DNA of 64,000 nucleotides, taken from assembly GCF_900163755.1 (NCBI RefSeq), contig NZ_FUKI01000094.1, positions 1 to 64,000 on the forward strand, in the 5' to 3' direction. The position numbers and the translations under genes are program-made. The notes beneath the pieces are model-generated. The model searched no databases, was not told the origin of the DNA, and saw only the letters and a list, made by a program, of their open reading frames with translations. Source of the DNA: Crenothrix polyspora (GTDB taxonomy: Bacteria > Pseudomonadota > Gammaproteobacteria > Methylococcales > Methylomonadaceae). Below, piece by piece: positions 7,291 through 15,733 of the stretch (position 1 is its first letter; every line of letters begins with the position of its first letter).

Positions 7291-7345
7291 GATTTTTTGT
7301 TTCATAAATGTTCAAATGAATCAAATAACCGTTTCATAAGAAACT
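7291..7345. repeat. Diverged duplicate of the EBP start region
   Basis: This stretch (TTTGTTTCAT, TCAAATGAATCA, CCGTTTC-N4-GAAACT) matches 6443-6500 at about 80%, including the first codons of the EBP gene. The two copies are in direct orientation and bracket the Uma2 gene plus the family B element, consistent with an insertion that duplicated or displaced the regulatory region. Confidence 0.65.
7331..7344. promoter_or_regulatory. Candidate activator-binding site (UAS)
   Basis: GTTTCATAAGAAAC is an inverted repeat centred about 97 bp upstream of the -24 element at 7433, the usual distance for a sigma-54 enhancer site. Same pattern as at 6486-6499 beside the EBP gene. Confidence 0.6.
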
Positions 7346-7432
7346 ATACATGAAACACAACGGCAATCATAATAGTTTTCAAAAAAAAATATTTACCATT
7401 AAAAACAAATAGATAAAAATATTTTTCTCTAT

Positions 7433-7448
7433 TGGCACGATCTTCGCT
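7433..7448 (+). promoter_or_regulatory. Sigma-54 (-24/-12) promoter of the OBAP/MauG operon
   Basis: TGGCACGATCTTCGCT has the GG and GC dinucleotides exactly 12 bp apart and a perfect TGGCACG -24 half. It lies about 75 bp before the lipoprotein start codon at 7522, which has a strong GGGAGGA ribosome site. Confidence 0.75.
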
Positions 7449-7521
7449 TTAGTAAAGATGATAGCCAGAAAAGCCTGGTACATCACTATAATTATTAGAT
7501 GATCCTTGGGAGGATGAAAAA

Positions 7522-8130
7522 ATGAACACACGATTATTGCTTTCCAGTGCAGCATTGGTATTAACTGCCGGTTGCGCTACCAACACGCCCAACGCCATCA
7601 CAGAACTGGAACATAACCACGCGATGATGCCGGTGTCAGCGGAACCAAAATACAATCCTGTCATGAACCCACGGCAAATAGAACACCCGAATGTCATGGG
7701 GTTTAATGATTTGCATATTCAGGCTATTCGACATCTTAAACCGGATGTCATGAGCATTGAAGACCCTAAATTACACGCCATTGTTCACCATCACTGTAAA
7801 GCCTACGATGACGGCACATTGGTCTGCTTAATGTTTCCAGGCGGCATGAAAGACCAGGACAAGCCGATTGGTTTTGAATACATTATACCCACCGCCCAGT
7901 ACAACACCTTACCTGCACAAGAAAAACATTACTGGCATTACCACAAAACCGAAGTCGGCAGAGCCTGTGCCACCTTCCCCGACTTAACCAAGGAAGAAGC
8001 CAACGCCATTTTACCCACCGTACACGAAACCTACGGCAAGGTAGTTTATTTCCAAAAACCCGAAGATAAAATCCCTTTGGGCGAACCTTACGTACTGATT
8101 GTTCAAGATATGCCAGATGTTAAAAAATAA
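7522..8130 (+). CDS. OBAP-like (DUF1264) lipoprotein
   Basis: The 202-residue protein starts with a lipoprotein signal peptide (LVLTAGC, lipid on Cys19). The mature part matches DUF1264/oil-body-associated-protein-like proteins: LHAIVHHHCKAYDDGTLVCL, MFPGGMKD, EYIIP, HYWHYHKTE. The cluster of His residues around HHHC and HYWHYH could bind a metal, but this is not established. First gene after the sigma-54 promoter; a stem-loop follows its stop, so downstream genes may be expressed at a lower level. Confidence 0.8.
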   Translation: MNTRLLLSSAALVLTAGCATNTPNAITELEHNHAMMPVSAEPKYNPVMNPRQIEHPNVMGFNDLHIQAIRHLKPDVMSIEDPKLHAIVHHHCKAYDDGTLVCLMFPGGMKDQDKPIGFEYIIPTAQYNTLPAQEKHYWHYHKTEVGRACATFPDLTKEEANAILPTVHETYGKVVYFQKPEDKIPLGEPYVLIVQDMPDVKK

Positions 8131-8176
8131 ATACCATCCTCCCCTTGTTGTGCATTAAAAGTGCACAGTTTTAAGT

Positions 8177-8215
8177 CAGCGGATCAAGGTTTACAACGCC
8201 TCCGCTGGCTCTTTT
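8177..8215 (+). terminator. Stem-loop with T-run after the lipoprotein gene
   Basis: CAGCGGA (8177-8183) pairs with TCCGCTG (8201-8207), followed by GCTCTTTTT. It could end or attenuate transcription between the lipoprotein gene and the membrane-protein/barrel genes. Confidence 0.45.
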
Positions 8216-8308
8216 TAAGTACACCACAGGAGTCCGCTGTTGTCGTTTTACAGAGTACCGATTTTAACCACGCATTGATTATTTTAAAAACTGATTGGAG
8301 TAATGGCT

Positions 8309-8515
8309 ATGTTAGATTTTATGTTGCGTATTTTTTCTGCAATTTTGGGGATGAACCTAAGGGATCATCATGACATCCCTTTTGCACTGCCTTTGTTGTT
8401 TTTCATTTTTCTGGGTTTTATCATCACTATGACTGTACTTCATTTCATCGGTAATGAAAATGAAGACAATCTAACCGAATCCCACACAGGACAAGAGACG
8501 CTTACGAAACTGTGA
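8309..8515 (+). CDS. Small single-span membrane protein
   Basis: The protein is 68 residues from ATG 8309, chosen because GGAG at 8297-8300 is 8 bp away; ATG 8303 is only 2 bp from it. It has one hydrophobic segment (PFALPLLFFIFLGFIITMTV) and an acidic tail. Its stop overlaps the GTG start of the barrel gene, indicating coupling. Not recognised as a known family; position suggests an accessory inner-membrane part of this operon. Confidence 0.55.
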   Translation: MLDFMLRIFSAILGMNLRDHHDIPFALPLLFFIFLGFIITMTVLHFIGNENEDNLTESHTGQETLTKL

Positions 8516-9534
8516 AAGGCCGCCATTTGAATGCGCTCATGCCGTCATTTTTTTTAAAGGCGGCATTTTTTATCGGGATAACGCTAGTGAGTTTCAATAC
8601 ATCAGCAGATTGGTCAGCCAATATCGACAACAGTATGCATTACACGGATGATGTCGCTTTATTCTCGGTAACTCGGCGATTGTCCCTTAAAGATGACCCG
8701 ACGCAACCGGTGGTTGATCGACCCAGCCAAGGCGCGGATTTTGTTTATGAACCGAAAGCTGAACTTGAATGGTCTGGCAATAATGCATTAGGTGAAATCC
8801 AAGTGTCGCTGGATGCGGGTGGGTATGTCTTTGTCGATCAATCGGCCTACACACATGGTTTGTACGAATTACAAATGTCACAGACATTTGCAACGGATAC
8901 CAAGATAAGTCTCGATTACAACTTTGTACCTGAGCTTTTTTTAGGCAAAAATGTTTTAAGACGGGAAAATGGTGCAGAATCGGAACACGATGAGCTATTA
9001 AGCAATCATTTTTGGTCTATTCATTTAGATCAACCCTTAACGAATAACATAACCGTCCGTTTACTGGGTCGTTATGGCTTGCGACATTACAACGCACCTT
9101 TCCAGCATCGTGATACGCAGTTCTGGACGCTGGGACCACATCTTGAGTGGGCTATCCGCCCAGGGATAGCGTTGTTACTGGGTTATCATTATGAACGCGG
9201 CGTAGCAGACCATAAGAAAGTTATCAATGTGGATGACGACATATCCTATGTCAATCATTATGCGTCTGCGGAGTTGAAACTACAGATACTGGAACGGTTA
9301 AGTGCCATTTTTATTGTTGATTATGAAAAAAATGTCTTCACCAGCCAGTATGTTAATGACGAACATCGCGGCGCATCCGAAAACCTGTTTCAGGGTGAAA
9401 TAGAACTGTTGTATGAACTCGATAAATCAGCAACCGTTAAATTGGGCTGGCAACATGGCAGTCGAAAATTAACCTCAGAAGCACACAGCGTTAACAACAA
9501 TAATATTTGGCTGGGAGTTGACTATGTTTTCTAG
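8512..9534 (+). CDS. Outer-membrane beta-barrel protein of unknown function
   Basis: The 340-residue protein has an N-terminal signal sequence (AAFFIGITLVSFNTSADW), alternating amphipathic strands throughout (ITVRLLGRYGLRHYN, IALLLGYHYERGV, ATVKLGWQHG) and ends in Phe after WLGVDYVF, the usual barrel C-terminus. The GTG start overlaps the upstream stop; ATG at 8539 is an alternative. I cannot name the family. It lies between a lipoprotein and a MauG-type enzyme, so it could be a substrate or export partner of that module. Confidence 0.65.
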   Translation: MKGRHLNALMPSFFLKAAFFIGITLVSFNTSADWSANIDNSMHYTDDVALFSVTRRLSLKDDPTQPVVDRPSQGADFVYEPKAELEWSGNNALGEIQVSLDAGGYVFVDQSAYTHGLYELQMSQTFATDTKISLDYNFVPELFLGKNVLRRENGAESEHDELLSNHFWSIHLDQPLTNNITVRLLGRYGLRHYNAPFQHRDTQFWTLGPHLEWAIRPGIALLLGYHYERGVADHKKVINVDDDISYVNHYASAELKLQILERLSAIFIVDYEKNVFTSQYVNDEHRGASENLFQGEIELLYELDKSATVKLGWQHGSRKLTSEAHSVNNNNIWLGVDYVF

Positions 9535-9576
9535 CCGCTGCTCTGAAACCCAAGTTTCTGTCCGTAGGAGAGAGTG

Positions 9577-10653
9577 ATGCGATTTTCTTTAACGCTGTTG
9601 GTCGGATTAATGCTTTCAGGCGCAACTGTCGCCGATCAAAATCTCGGTTTGCCGCCATTAACTGTACCGATTGATAATCCACAAACCGATGCAAAAATCG
9701 CCTTAGGCAAACATTTGTTCAACGATAAACGCTTTAGTGCAGATGGCACGGTCAGTTGCGCCAGTTGCCACCATGCCGATAAAGCTTTTACCGATGGACT
9801 ACCGTTAGCTAAAGGATTGAACGGGCAAACCGGCACGCGCAATGCCCCTACCGTTATTAATGCGGCATTTTTTGAAACCCTGTTTTTAGACGGTCGGGTA
9901 AACAGCCTGGAAGCACAAGCCTTGGGGCCGTTTACCAACCCCATTGAGCATGGTTTAAACAATCATCAGGCTATTGTTGATACCATCCAAAAAGATGCAC
10001 ACTATGGCCAGCAATTCCAAAAAGTGTTTGCCATACAACCGCACCAAATATCGATTAATCATGTCACCAAAGCTATTGCCAGCTATGAGCGCACTTTGAT
10101 TGCCGGTAATTCGCCTTTTGACCGTTATCTGTTTGGACGCGATCACTCGGTATTATCGCAGAGTGCGGAGCGGGGTTTAGGCATTTTCAAACGTAAGGGC
10201 AATTGTCTGGTTTGCCATGAAATATCCTGGAATAACGCCTTATTTACCGATAACCGTTTTTATAATGTCGGCGTAGGCTTTAAACGTTTAACACCCGTTT
10301 TAGATGCGTTGATTGCCGCTGTCAACCAGGGCAAAAATTCAGATAATTTCCCGTTAACCGATGCCCAGCGTTCTGAACTGGGGCGCTTTAATGTCACTAA
10401 ACTGTTAACGGATATTGGCAAATTTAAAACACCCACGCTAAGGAATATTGCCTTAACCGCACCGTATATGCACGATGGCAGTATGAAAACACTGGAAGAA
10501 GTTATTGAGCATTACGATAAAGGCGGCGATAAAAATCAGTTTATCGACAAAGAGATTTTCCCGTTGCATCTTACCCAACAAGAAAAAGTGGATTTAGTGG
10601 CCTTTATGAAATCGTTAACCAGTGGACAACCTGTCACAATAGCCACGCACTGA
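9577..10653 (+). CDS. MauG/cytochrome c peroxidase family dihaem protein
   Basis: This periplasmic protein has a signal peptide (LTLLVGLMLSGATVA) and two haem c sites, CASCH (about residue 62) and CLVCH (about residue 211). It has the conserved APYMHDGS stretch and then EHYDKGG, with a Tyr where MauG-type enzymes carry a haem-ligating Tyr and classical peroxidases a Met. That suggests a MauG-like oxidising enzyme rather than a plain peroxidase. I chose ATG 9577 (AGGAGA 5 bp upstream) over GTG 9574. It follows the barrel gene by 42 bp. Confidence 0.88.
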   Translation: MRFSLTLLVGLMLSGATVADQNLGLPPLTVPIDNPQTDAKIALGKHLFNDKRFSADGTVSCASCHHADKAFTDGLPLAKGLNGQTGTRNAPTVINAAFFETLFLDGRVNSLEAQALGPFTNPIEHGLNNHQAIVDTIQKDAHYGQQFQKVFAIQPHQISINHVTKAIASYERTLIAGNSPFDRYLFGRDHSVLSQSAERGLGIFKRKGNCLVCHEISWNNALFTDNRFYNVGVGFKRLTPVLDALIAAVNQGKNSDNFPLTDAQRSELGRFNVTKLLTDIGKFKTPTLRNIALTAPYMHDGSMKTLEEVIEHYDKGGDKNQFIDKEIFPLHLTQQEKVDLVAFMKSLTSGQPVTIATH

Positions 10654-10721
10654 CAGTTAGAAATAGATTATGGATAAGCACCTTACCCGCTTTATTTTTA
10701 TAACCTTACACAGAATAAACC

Positions 10722-11165
10722 ATGCACATCATGAACAAAACCGCCCTATTCCTGTTGGCATTTTTCGCCACTTCAGTTTTGGCAGAAAATATTGATAATC
10801 GCCAAATCCTTAGCCTTAACGAACCGCAACGCAACCATGTTTTGGGAGAGATGCGCGGGTTATTGGCAGGCACACAAAATATCCTGACAGCATTGGCTAA
10901 CAATGACATGGTGGCAGTGGCGCAAGCAGCCAGCCCATTAGGGCTAGGAATGGCACACAATGCCGAAAAGCACCTACACGGCGTATTACCCAAAGAATTC
11001 ATGCAGATGGGCATGTCACTGCATAAAGATTTTGACCAGATAGCCGCTGATGCAGAATCTTTAAAAAACCCTAAGCACACGCTGCAACAATTAAGTGCCG
11101 CAATGGGAAAATGTACAGCCTGCCATGCTGCTTATCAAATTCGTTTAGAAAAATCCGACCGGTAA
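10722..11165 (+). CDS. Class II cytochrome c (c'/c556-like)
   Basis: The 147-residue protein has a signal peptide (TALFLLAFFATSVLA) and a helical body with a C-terminal haem site CTACH, the layout of class II cytochromes c. It could pass electrons to or from the MauG-type enzyme 68 bp upstream, or take part in the quinol-oxidase branch downstream. ATG 10731 is an alternative start. The shared operon is inferred from spacing and strand. Confidence 0.8.
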   Translation: MHIMNKTALFLLAFFATSVLAENIDNRQILSLNEPQRNHVLGEMRGLLAGTQNILTALANNDMVAVAQAASPLGLGMAHNAEKHLHGVLPKEFMQMGMSLHKDFDQIAADAESLKNPKHTLQQLSAAMGKCTACHAAYQIRLEKSDR

Positions 11166-11171
11166 TAGTGT

Positions 11172-11828
11172 ATGACCCCTGAATTTTGGCTGCAAAATTG
11201 GCAAGACAATAAAATTGGCTTTCATCAACAACAAATCAACAGTCATCTGATTACATTTTGGCAACATTTGAATCTGACACCGAATTGCCGTGTGTTCGTG
11301 CCCTTATGTGGCAAAAGCCTCGATCTTTTATGGCTGCAACAACAAGGGCATAGTGTCGTCGGGGTTGAAATCAGTGAGCTAGCAGTCCGTGATTTTTTTA
11401 CTGAAAATGGACTAAATCCTAATAGCTTTGAGCAAGACTGTTTTCACTGCCATAAAACCGAGCATTTGACACTACTGCAAGGCGATTTTTTCGACTTAAC
11501 ACCGCATCATGTTAAGAATGTTGAAGGGGTTTTTGATCGCGCGTCCTTAGTCGCCTTGCCTATTGAATTGCGCCAGCAGTATGCACAGCATTTAAAAAGC
11601 ATTTTGCCTAACACGGCTAAAATTTTGCTAGTCACTTTTGAATATGACCAAATAGAAATGACTGGTCCACCATTTTCAGTCAGTGAAGCTGAAATCCACG
11701 CGCTTTACCAAGATAACTATGGTATCGATCTCTTGCTTAACCAAGACGTACTAGACATTTATCCCCAGTTCAAAACGGCCGGATTAACAAACCTTCAAGA
11801 GAAGGTCTACTTGCTTACGCCTTATTAA
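11172..11828 (+). CDS. tpm: Thiopurine S-methyltransferase
   Basis: The 218-residue protein is full length for bacterial TPMT: WLQNWQDNKIGFHQ at the start, the SAM-binding stretch VFVPLCGKSLDLLWL, VVGVEIS, and FDRASLVALP. The family methylates thiols and in bacteria is linked to selenium and tellurium methylation. It starts 6 bp after the cytochrome gene, so is co-transcribed. Its presence in a haem/sulfur-responsive operon fits a role in chalcogen detoxification, which is an inference. Confidence 0.92.
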   Translation: MTPEFWLQNWQDNKIGFHQQQINSHLITFWQHLNLTPNCRVFVPLCGKSLDLLWLQQQGHSVVGVEISELAVRDFFTENGLNPNSFEQDCFHCHKTEHLTLLQGDFFDLTPHHVKNVEGVFDRASLVALPIELRQQYAQHLKSILPNTAKILLVTFEYDQIEMTGPPFSVSEAEIHALYQDNYGIDLLLNQDVLDIYPQFKTAGLTNLQEKVYLLTPY

Positions 11829-11901
11829 ACTTGATATTTACCATCAGCCATACCGAAAATTTTTCAGCACTATCGACTTTAACCACTCGCAGGAGAAACC
11901 C

Positions 11902-12213
11902 ATGATAAAAAAAACAATTTCAAGCTTGGCCATCATTCTGTCATTAGCAATCACCCCAGTATCAAGTGCCTCTGCTAATACCAGCCTCGTTGGTACAACA
12001 CTGGATTTCACAGGCAGCCTGAGTCTTGATAGCACACTCAATTGGCCACAACAATTTTCCGTAAAAAAAAATGTGCCTTACGATGAATCCAAAGACTCCG
12101 CTTTACGCAGAGGCACCGAAAACTGGGATCAGCCCCAAGGTAGCTTTTTCGTCATGCCTGCCTTCATTTTTGGACTCATTTTAGTCTTCCTGTATTTTAA
12201 TCGAGAAAAATAA
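11902..12213 (+). CDS. Small exported protein with C-terminal membrane anchor
   Basis: The 103-residue protein has an N-terminal signal sequence (ISSLAIILSLAITPVSSASA), a short soluble part with paired TLDFTGSL/SLDSTL, and a C-terminal membrane segment (FFVMPAFIFGLILVFLYF). AGGAGA precedes the ATG. Its stop overlaps the cydP start by one base (TAATG), so it belongs to the cyd operon. Not recognised; perhaps an assembly factor or extra subunit of the bd oxidase. Confidence 0.6.
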   Translation: MIKKTISSLAIILSLAITPVSSASANTSLVGTTLDFTGSLSLDSTLNWPQQFSVKKNVPYDESKDSALRRGTENWDQPQGSFFVMPAFIFGLILVFLYFNREK

Positions 12214-12422
12214 TGCCATTCCCCAGCAAGCACGTTCGATTTTTATCGTATAGCAAAGAAATAACGCTGGCCTTGCTGGTGAAGTTTTTGTTGCTAAGCG
12301 GGTTGTGGTGGCTATTTTTCTCTGGCAACAAGCCTCCCGTCGATGGTGCGATTATCGCCGAGAAAATTTTTGGTGAGTCGCATCCAGCAGTTATTTCACA
12401 AAAAAATAAGGAAAGTCGTTAA
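12213..12422 (+). CDS. cydP: CydP-like small subunit of cytochrome bd
   Basis: The 69-residue protein has a single membrane span (LALLVKFLLLSGLWWLFF) and the basic N-terminus typical of the small CydP proteins found before cydA. It overlaps the upstream gene by one base, and its stop overlaps the cydA ATG by one base (TAATG). The exact role of CydP is unsettled. Confidence 0.7.
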   Translation: MPFPSKHVRFLSYSKEITLALLVKFLLLSGLWWLFFSGNKPPVDGAIIAEKIFGESHPAVISQKNKESR

Positions 12423-13987
12423 TGATCGTCAATGAAGTTGTGGAGTTATCGAGGCTTCAGTTTGCACTGACCGCTATGTACCATTTTCTGTTTGTACCAC
12501 TCACGCTGGGTTTGTCATTTCTGCTAGCGATTATGGAATCGGTGTACGTAATGTCGGGTAAGCAGATTTACAAAGACATGACGCGTTTCTGGGGCAAACT
12601 ATTCGGCATTAATTTCGCGATGGGAGTTACCACCGGCATCACCCTGGAATTTCAGTTTGGCACCAACTGGGCTTATTATTCGCACTATGTGGGTGATGTT
12701 TTCGGCCCGCTACTTGCTGTCGAAGGCATGATGGCGTTTTTTCTGGAATCCACCTTCGTAGGATTATTTTTCTTCGGCTGGGATCGCCTCAGTAAAATCC
12801 AGCATTTAACAACGACCTGGTTACTGGCTTTAGGTACAAGTTTATCGGCGCTGTGGATATTGATCGCCAACGGCTGGATGCAGCATCCGGTCGGTGCAGA
12901 GTTTAATTACGACACCATGCGTATGGAATTGACCAGCATTGCCGACGTGTTCTTTAACCCGATTGCACAGGTCAAATTTGTGCATACCGTGGCGGCAGGT
13001 TATGTCACCGGCTCGATGTTTGTGTTGGGCATCAGTGCGTATTATCTGTTAAAAAACCGCGATGTCGCTTTTGCCAGGCGCTCATTCAGGATTGCCGCCG
13101 GTTTCGGGCTGGCTTCGGTGCTGTCGGTGATCGTGTTAGGTGATGAAAGTGGCTACACCGTGGGCGAAGTGCAAAAAGCCAAACTGGCCACCATCGAAGC
13201 CGAATGGGAAACTGAAAAAGCCCCCGCTTCGTTCACGCTGCTCGGCTTGCCTAACGAAGAAACCATGACAACTGACTACGCCATCACTATTCCCTGGGTA
13301 TTAGGCCTGATTGCTACGCGCTCAATAGACGAAAAAGTCGGCGGTATAAACGACATATTGGCCAACAACCGCGAGCGTATTAAAAGCGGCATGATCGCTT
13401 ATGAAAACCTGCAAAAATTGCGCCTGGATAAACTTAATCTGCAAGCAAAATCCACTTTTGAAAGTCACAAGGACGATCTGGGCTATGGTCTGCTGTTGAA
13501 ACGCTATACAGACAAAGTCATCGATGCGACACCTGCGCAAATTGAGGAAGCCACCCGCCATTCAATACCCAAAGTAGCACCGATGTTCTGGACATTTCGC
13601 GGCATGGTGTTGTGCGGTGTGTTGATGCTGTTTATTTTCGCAGCCTCGTTCTACTACAACGCCAAACGCACCGCCCATAAACAACGCTGGCTGTTACGCC
13701 TGGCTTTCTACGGCATTCCCTTGCCCTGGATTGCAAACGAACTGGGTTGGGTGGTCGCCGAATATGGCCGTCAACCCTGGACAATCGCCGGTATTTTACC
13801 GACGCATTTAAGCGCCTCCAACGTTGATGTAGGGCAGTTATATTTAAGCCTGGCAGGATTTTTTGTGTTCTACACCGTGCTGCTGGTTATCGAACTGTTT
13901 TTGATGACGAAATATGTGCGCTTAGGGCCTAGCAGCTTACACACCGGACGCTATCATTTTGAACAGCAAGGATTAGATCATGCTTGA
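12422..13987 (+). CDS. cydA: Cytochrome bd ubiquinol oxidase subunit I
   Basis: The 521-residue protein has the CydA pattern: RLQFALTAMYHFLFVPLTLG (haem-ligand His at 21), GKLFGINFAMGVTTG, EGMMAFFLESTF, GWMQHPVG and a long periplasmic Q-loop before PWIANELGWVVAEYGRQPW. The length matches E. coli-type long-Q-loop enzymes. It oxidises quinol and reduces O2 to water in the inner membrane, with high oxygen affinity and resistance to sulfide and cyanide. AAGGAAA precedes the ATG; the stop region overlaps cydB by 8 bp. Confidence 0.97.
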   Translation: MIVNEVVELSRLQFALTAMYHFLFVPLTLGLSFLLAIMESVYVMSGKQIYKDMTRFWGKLFGINFAMGVTTGITLEFQFGTNWAYYSHYVGDVFGPLLAVEGMMAFFLESTFVGLFFFGWDRLSKIQHLTTTWLLALGTSLSALWILIANGWMQHPVGAEFNYDTMRMELTSIADVFFNPIAQVKFVHTVAAGYVTGSMFVLGISAYYLLKNRDVAFARRSFRIAAGFGLASVLSVIVLGDESGYTVGEVQKAKLATIEAEWETEKAPASFTLLGLPNEETMTTDYAITIPWVLGLIATRSIDEKVGGINDILANNRERIKSGMIAYENLQKLRLDKLNLQAKSTFESHKDDLGYGLLLKRYTDKVIDATPAQIEEATRHSIPKVAPMFWTFRGMVLCGVLMLFIFAASFYYNAKRTAHKQRWLLRLAFYGIPLPWIANELGWVVAEYGRQPWTIAGILPTHLSASNVDVGQLYLSLAGFFVFYTVLLVIELFLMTKYVRLGPSSLHTGRYHFEQQGLDHA

Positions 13988-15119
13988 TTTTGAAACACTA
14001 CGACTTATCTGGTGGGCACTGCTGGTATTTTTAATTTGCGGTTTTATCGTCATGGATGGCTTTGATTTAGGGATAGGCATGTTGCTGCCCTTTCTCGGCA
14101 AAACTGACGATGAACGGCGCGTGATGCTCAATGCCATCGGCCCCACCTGGGAAGGTAACCAGACGTGGCTGGTTACGCTGGGCGGCATTTCGTTTGGTGC
14201 CTGGTCTCTGGTGTATGCCACCTTTTTCTCAGGGCTTTATACCGGAATGCTGGTGCTGTTGTTCGGCTTGTTTTTGCGCCCAGTAGGCTTTGATTATCGC
14301 AGCAAACTGCCCAACCCGCGTTGGCGTTCAGCATGGGATTGGGCGTTGTTTGCCGGAGGCTTAGTACCTGCTGTGGTGTTAAGCCTTGGCGCTGGCAACT
14401 TGATTATTGGCTTGCCGTTTCAGATTGATAGCGATTTACGCTCCAACTATACCGGCAGTTTCTGGGATTTATTTCAACCCTTTGCCTTACTGTGCGTGGT
14501 CATTGGGGTAGCGTTATTATGCTTGCACGGTGCGGTGTTTTTGCACTGGCGTACTGAGGCGACTCTTGCCAAACGCGCCAGGCGCGTTATCCTGTGGAGC
14601 AGTCTGGTTTTTATCGTGGGCTTCATTGTAGCGGGTGTTTGGGTCGCGGTCGGTCTGGACGGTTACCGCGTTACCTCACCTATTGATACCCATATTGTCG
14701 CCAATCTATTATCAAAAACGGTGACTAAAGCAAGCGGTTTGTGGCTAGCCAACTACAGCACCTATCCCTGGTTGCTATTATCGCCATTGCTCGCCATTAT
14801 CGGTACTGGGCTAGTGGTGTTTTTGTCGGCTAAACGCCATACTGGGTGGGCGTTTTTAACCAGCTGTTTGGTCGTTGTTTGCGTTATAGTGACGGCGGCG
14901 GGGTCGATGTTCCCCTTTCTCATGCCCTCCAGCATCTCGCCGACCAGCAGTTTAACCGTATGGGATGCTAGCGCCAGCCGCTACACTTTAAACATACTGT
15001 TCTTTGCTACCGTGTTGATGATGCCCATCGTTATGGCTTATACCACCTGGGTGTATCGCGTTATGCGCGGCAAAGTAACGGTTGAGGATATTCAGAACAA
15101 CAAGAACGTGTTGTATTAA
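13980..15119 (+). CDS. cydB: Cytochrome bd ubiquinol oxidase subunit II
   Basis: The 379-residue polytopic protein has CydB motifs: WWALLVFLICGFIVMDGFD, GPTWEGNQTWLVTLGG, FRPVGF-like LRPVGFDYR. It is the partner of CydA and overlaps its gene by 8 bp, then is followed by cydX after 12 bp. The order cydP-cydA-cydB-cydX is a complete structural operon; cydDC exporter genes are not in the window. Confidence 0.97.
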   Translation: MLDFETLRLIWWALLVFLICGFIVMDGFDLGIGMLLPFLGKTDDERRVMLNAIGPTWEGNQTWLVTLGGISFGAWSLVYATFFSGLYTGMLVLLFGLFLRPVGFDYRSKLPNPRWRSAWDWALFAGGLVPAVVLSLGAGNLIIGLPFQIDSDLRSNYTGSFWDLFQPFALLCVVIGVALLCLHGAVFLHWRTEATLAKRARRVILWSSLVFIVGFIVAGVWVAVGLDGYRVTSPIDTHIVANLLSKTVTKASGLWLANYSTYPWLLLSPLLAIIGTGLVVFLSAKRHTGWAFLTSCLVVVCVIVTAAGSMFPFLMPSSISPTSSLTVWDASASRYTLNILFFATVLMMPIVMAYTTWVYRVMRGKVTVEDIQNNKNVLY

Positions 15120-15131
15120 GGGGAAAACAGT

Positions 15132-15230
15132 ATGTGGTATTTTGCATGGATTTTAGGTGTCGGTTTGGCCTGTGCTTTAGCTATTATTAATGCGTTATGG
15201 TTAGAGATTAACGAAGAGCCTGACAGTTGA
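15132..15230 (+). CDS. cydX: Cytochrome bd small subunit CydX
   Basis: This is a 32-residue protein starting MWYFAWILGVGLACALAIIN and ending in an acidic tail, the classic CydX single-span pattern. It lies 12 bp after cydB behind AAGGGGAAAA. CydX stabilises the haem d site in E. coli. It is easily missed because of its size. Confidence 0.9.
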   Translation: MWYFAWILGVGLACALAIINALWLEINEEPDS

Positions 15231-15272
15231 AAATTTAGCCCTTAAACCAGGAGGGCATCAAGAGGAATCTTT

Positions 15273-15707
15273 ATGGACAGTAAGATAGCCATCATCCAAA
15301 AAATAGGCGACAGCCTGGTTTATCTTTTCCATTATCTTGCGCTGTTCGGCATAGGGGCAATGATTGTATGGTCAGGAATACATGATTATCTGCACATGGT
15401 GCAATCCGGCCATGCCAGTTTGGAAGACATCCTGCTGCTGTTCATTTATCTGGAATTGGGCGCGATGGTCGGCATTTACTTCAGAACGCATCGTTTACCG
15501 GTGCAATACCTGATTTATATTGCCATTACCGCGCTATCGCGGCATCTGGTGATTGATGTGCAGAAAGTATCAGACAATTTTCATTTGTATTTATTGCTGA
15601 GCATTACCGGCGCGATTGCCATTTTAAGCCTGTCGATCCTGGTGTTATCGTACACGACGAAAAAATTTGGCTCTCCCGAAGAGGGCAATTCCAACAATGA
15701 TACTTAA
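15273..15707 (+). CDS. PsiE-family membrane protein
   Basis: The 144-residue protein has four predicted membrane spans (YLFHYLALFGIGAMIVW, LLLFIYLELGAMVGIYF, YLIYIAITALSRHL, LLLSITGAIAILSLSIL), matching phosphate-starvation-inducible PsiE. Its function is unknown. It starts 43 bp after cydX with a good GAGG site and may be the last gene of the cyd transcript. Confidence 0.8.
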   Translation: MDSKIAIIQKIGDSLVYLFHYLALFGIGAMIVWSGIHDYLHMVQSGHASLEDILLLFIYLELGAMVGIYFRTHRLPVQYLIYIAITALSRHLVIDVQKVSDNFHLYLLLSITGAIAILSLSILVLSYTTKKFGSPEEGNSNNDT

Positions 15708-15733
15708 AAAGAGCGCTGAACAACGGCCTGTAC

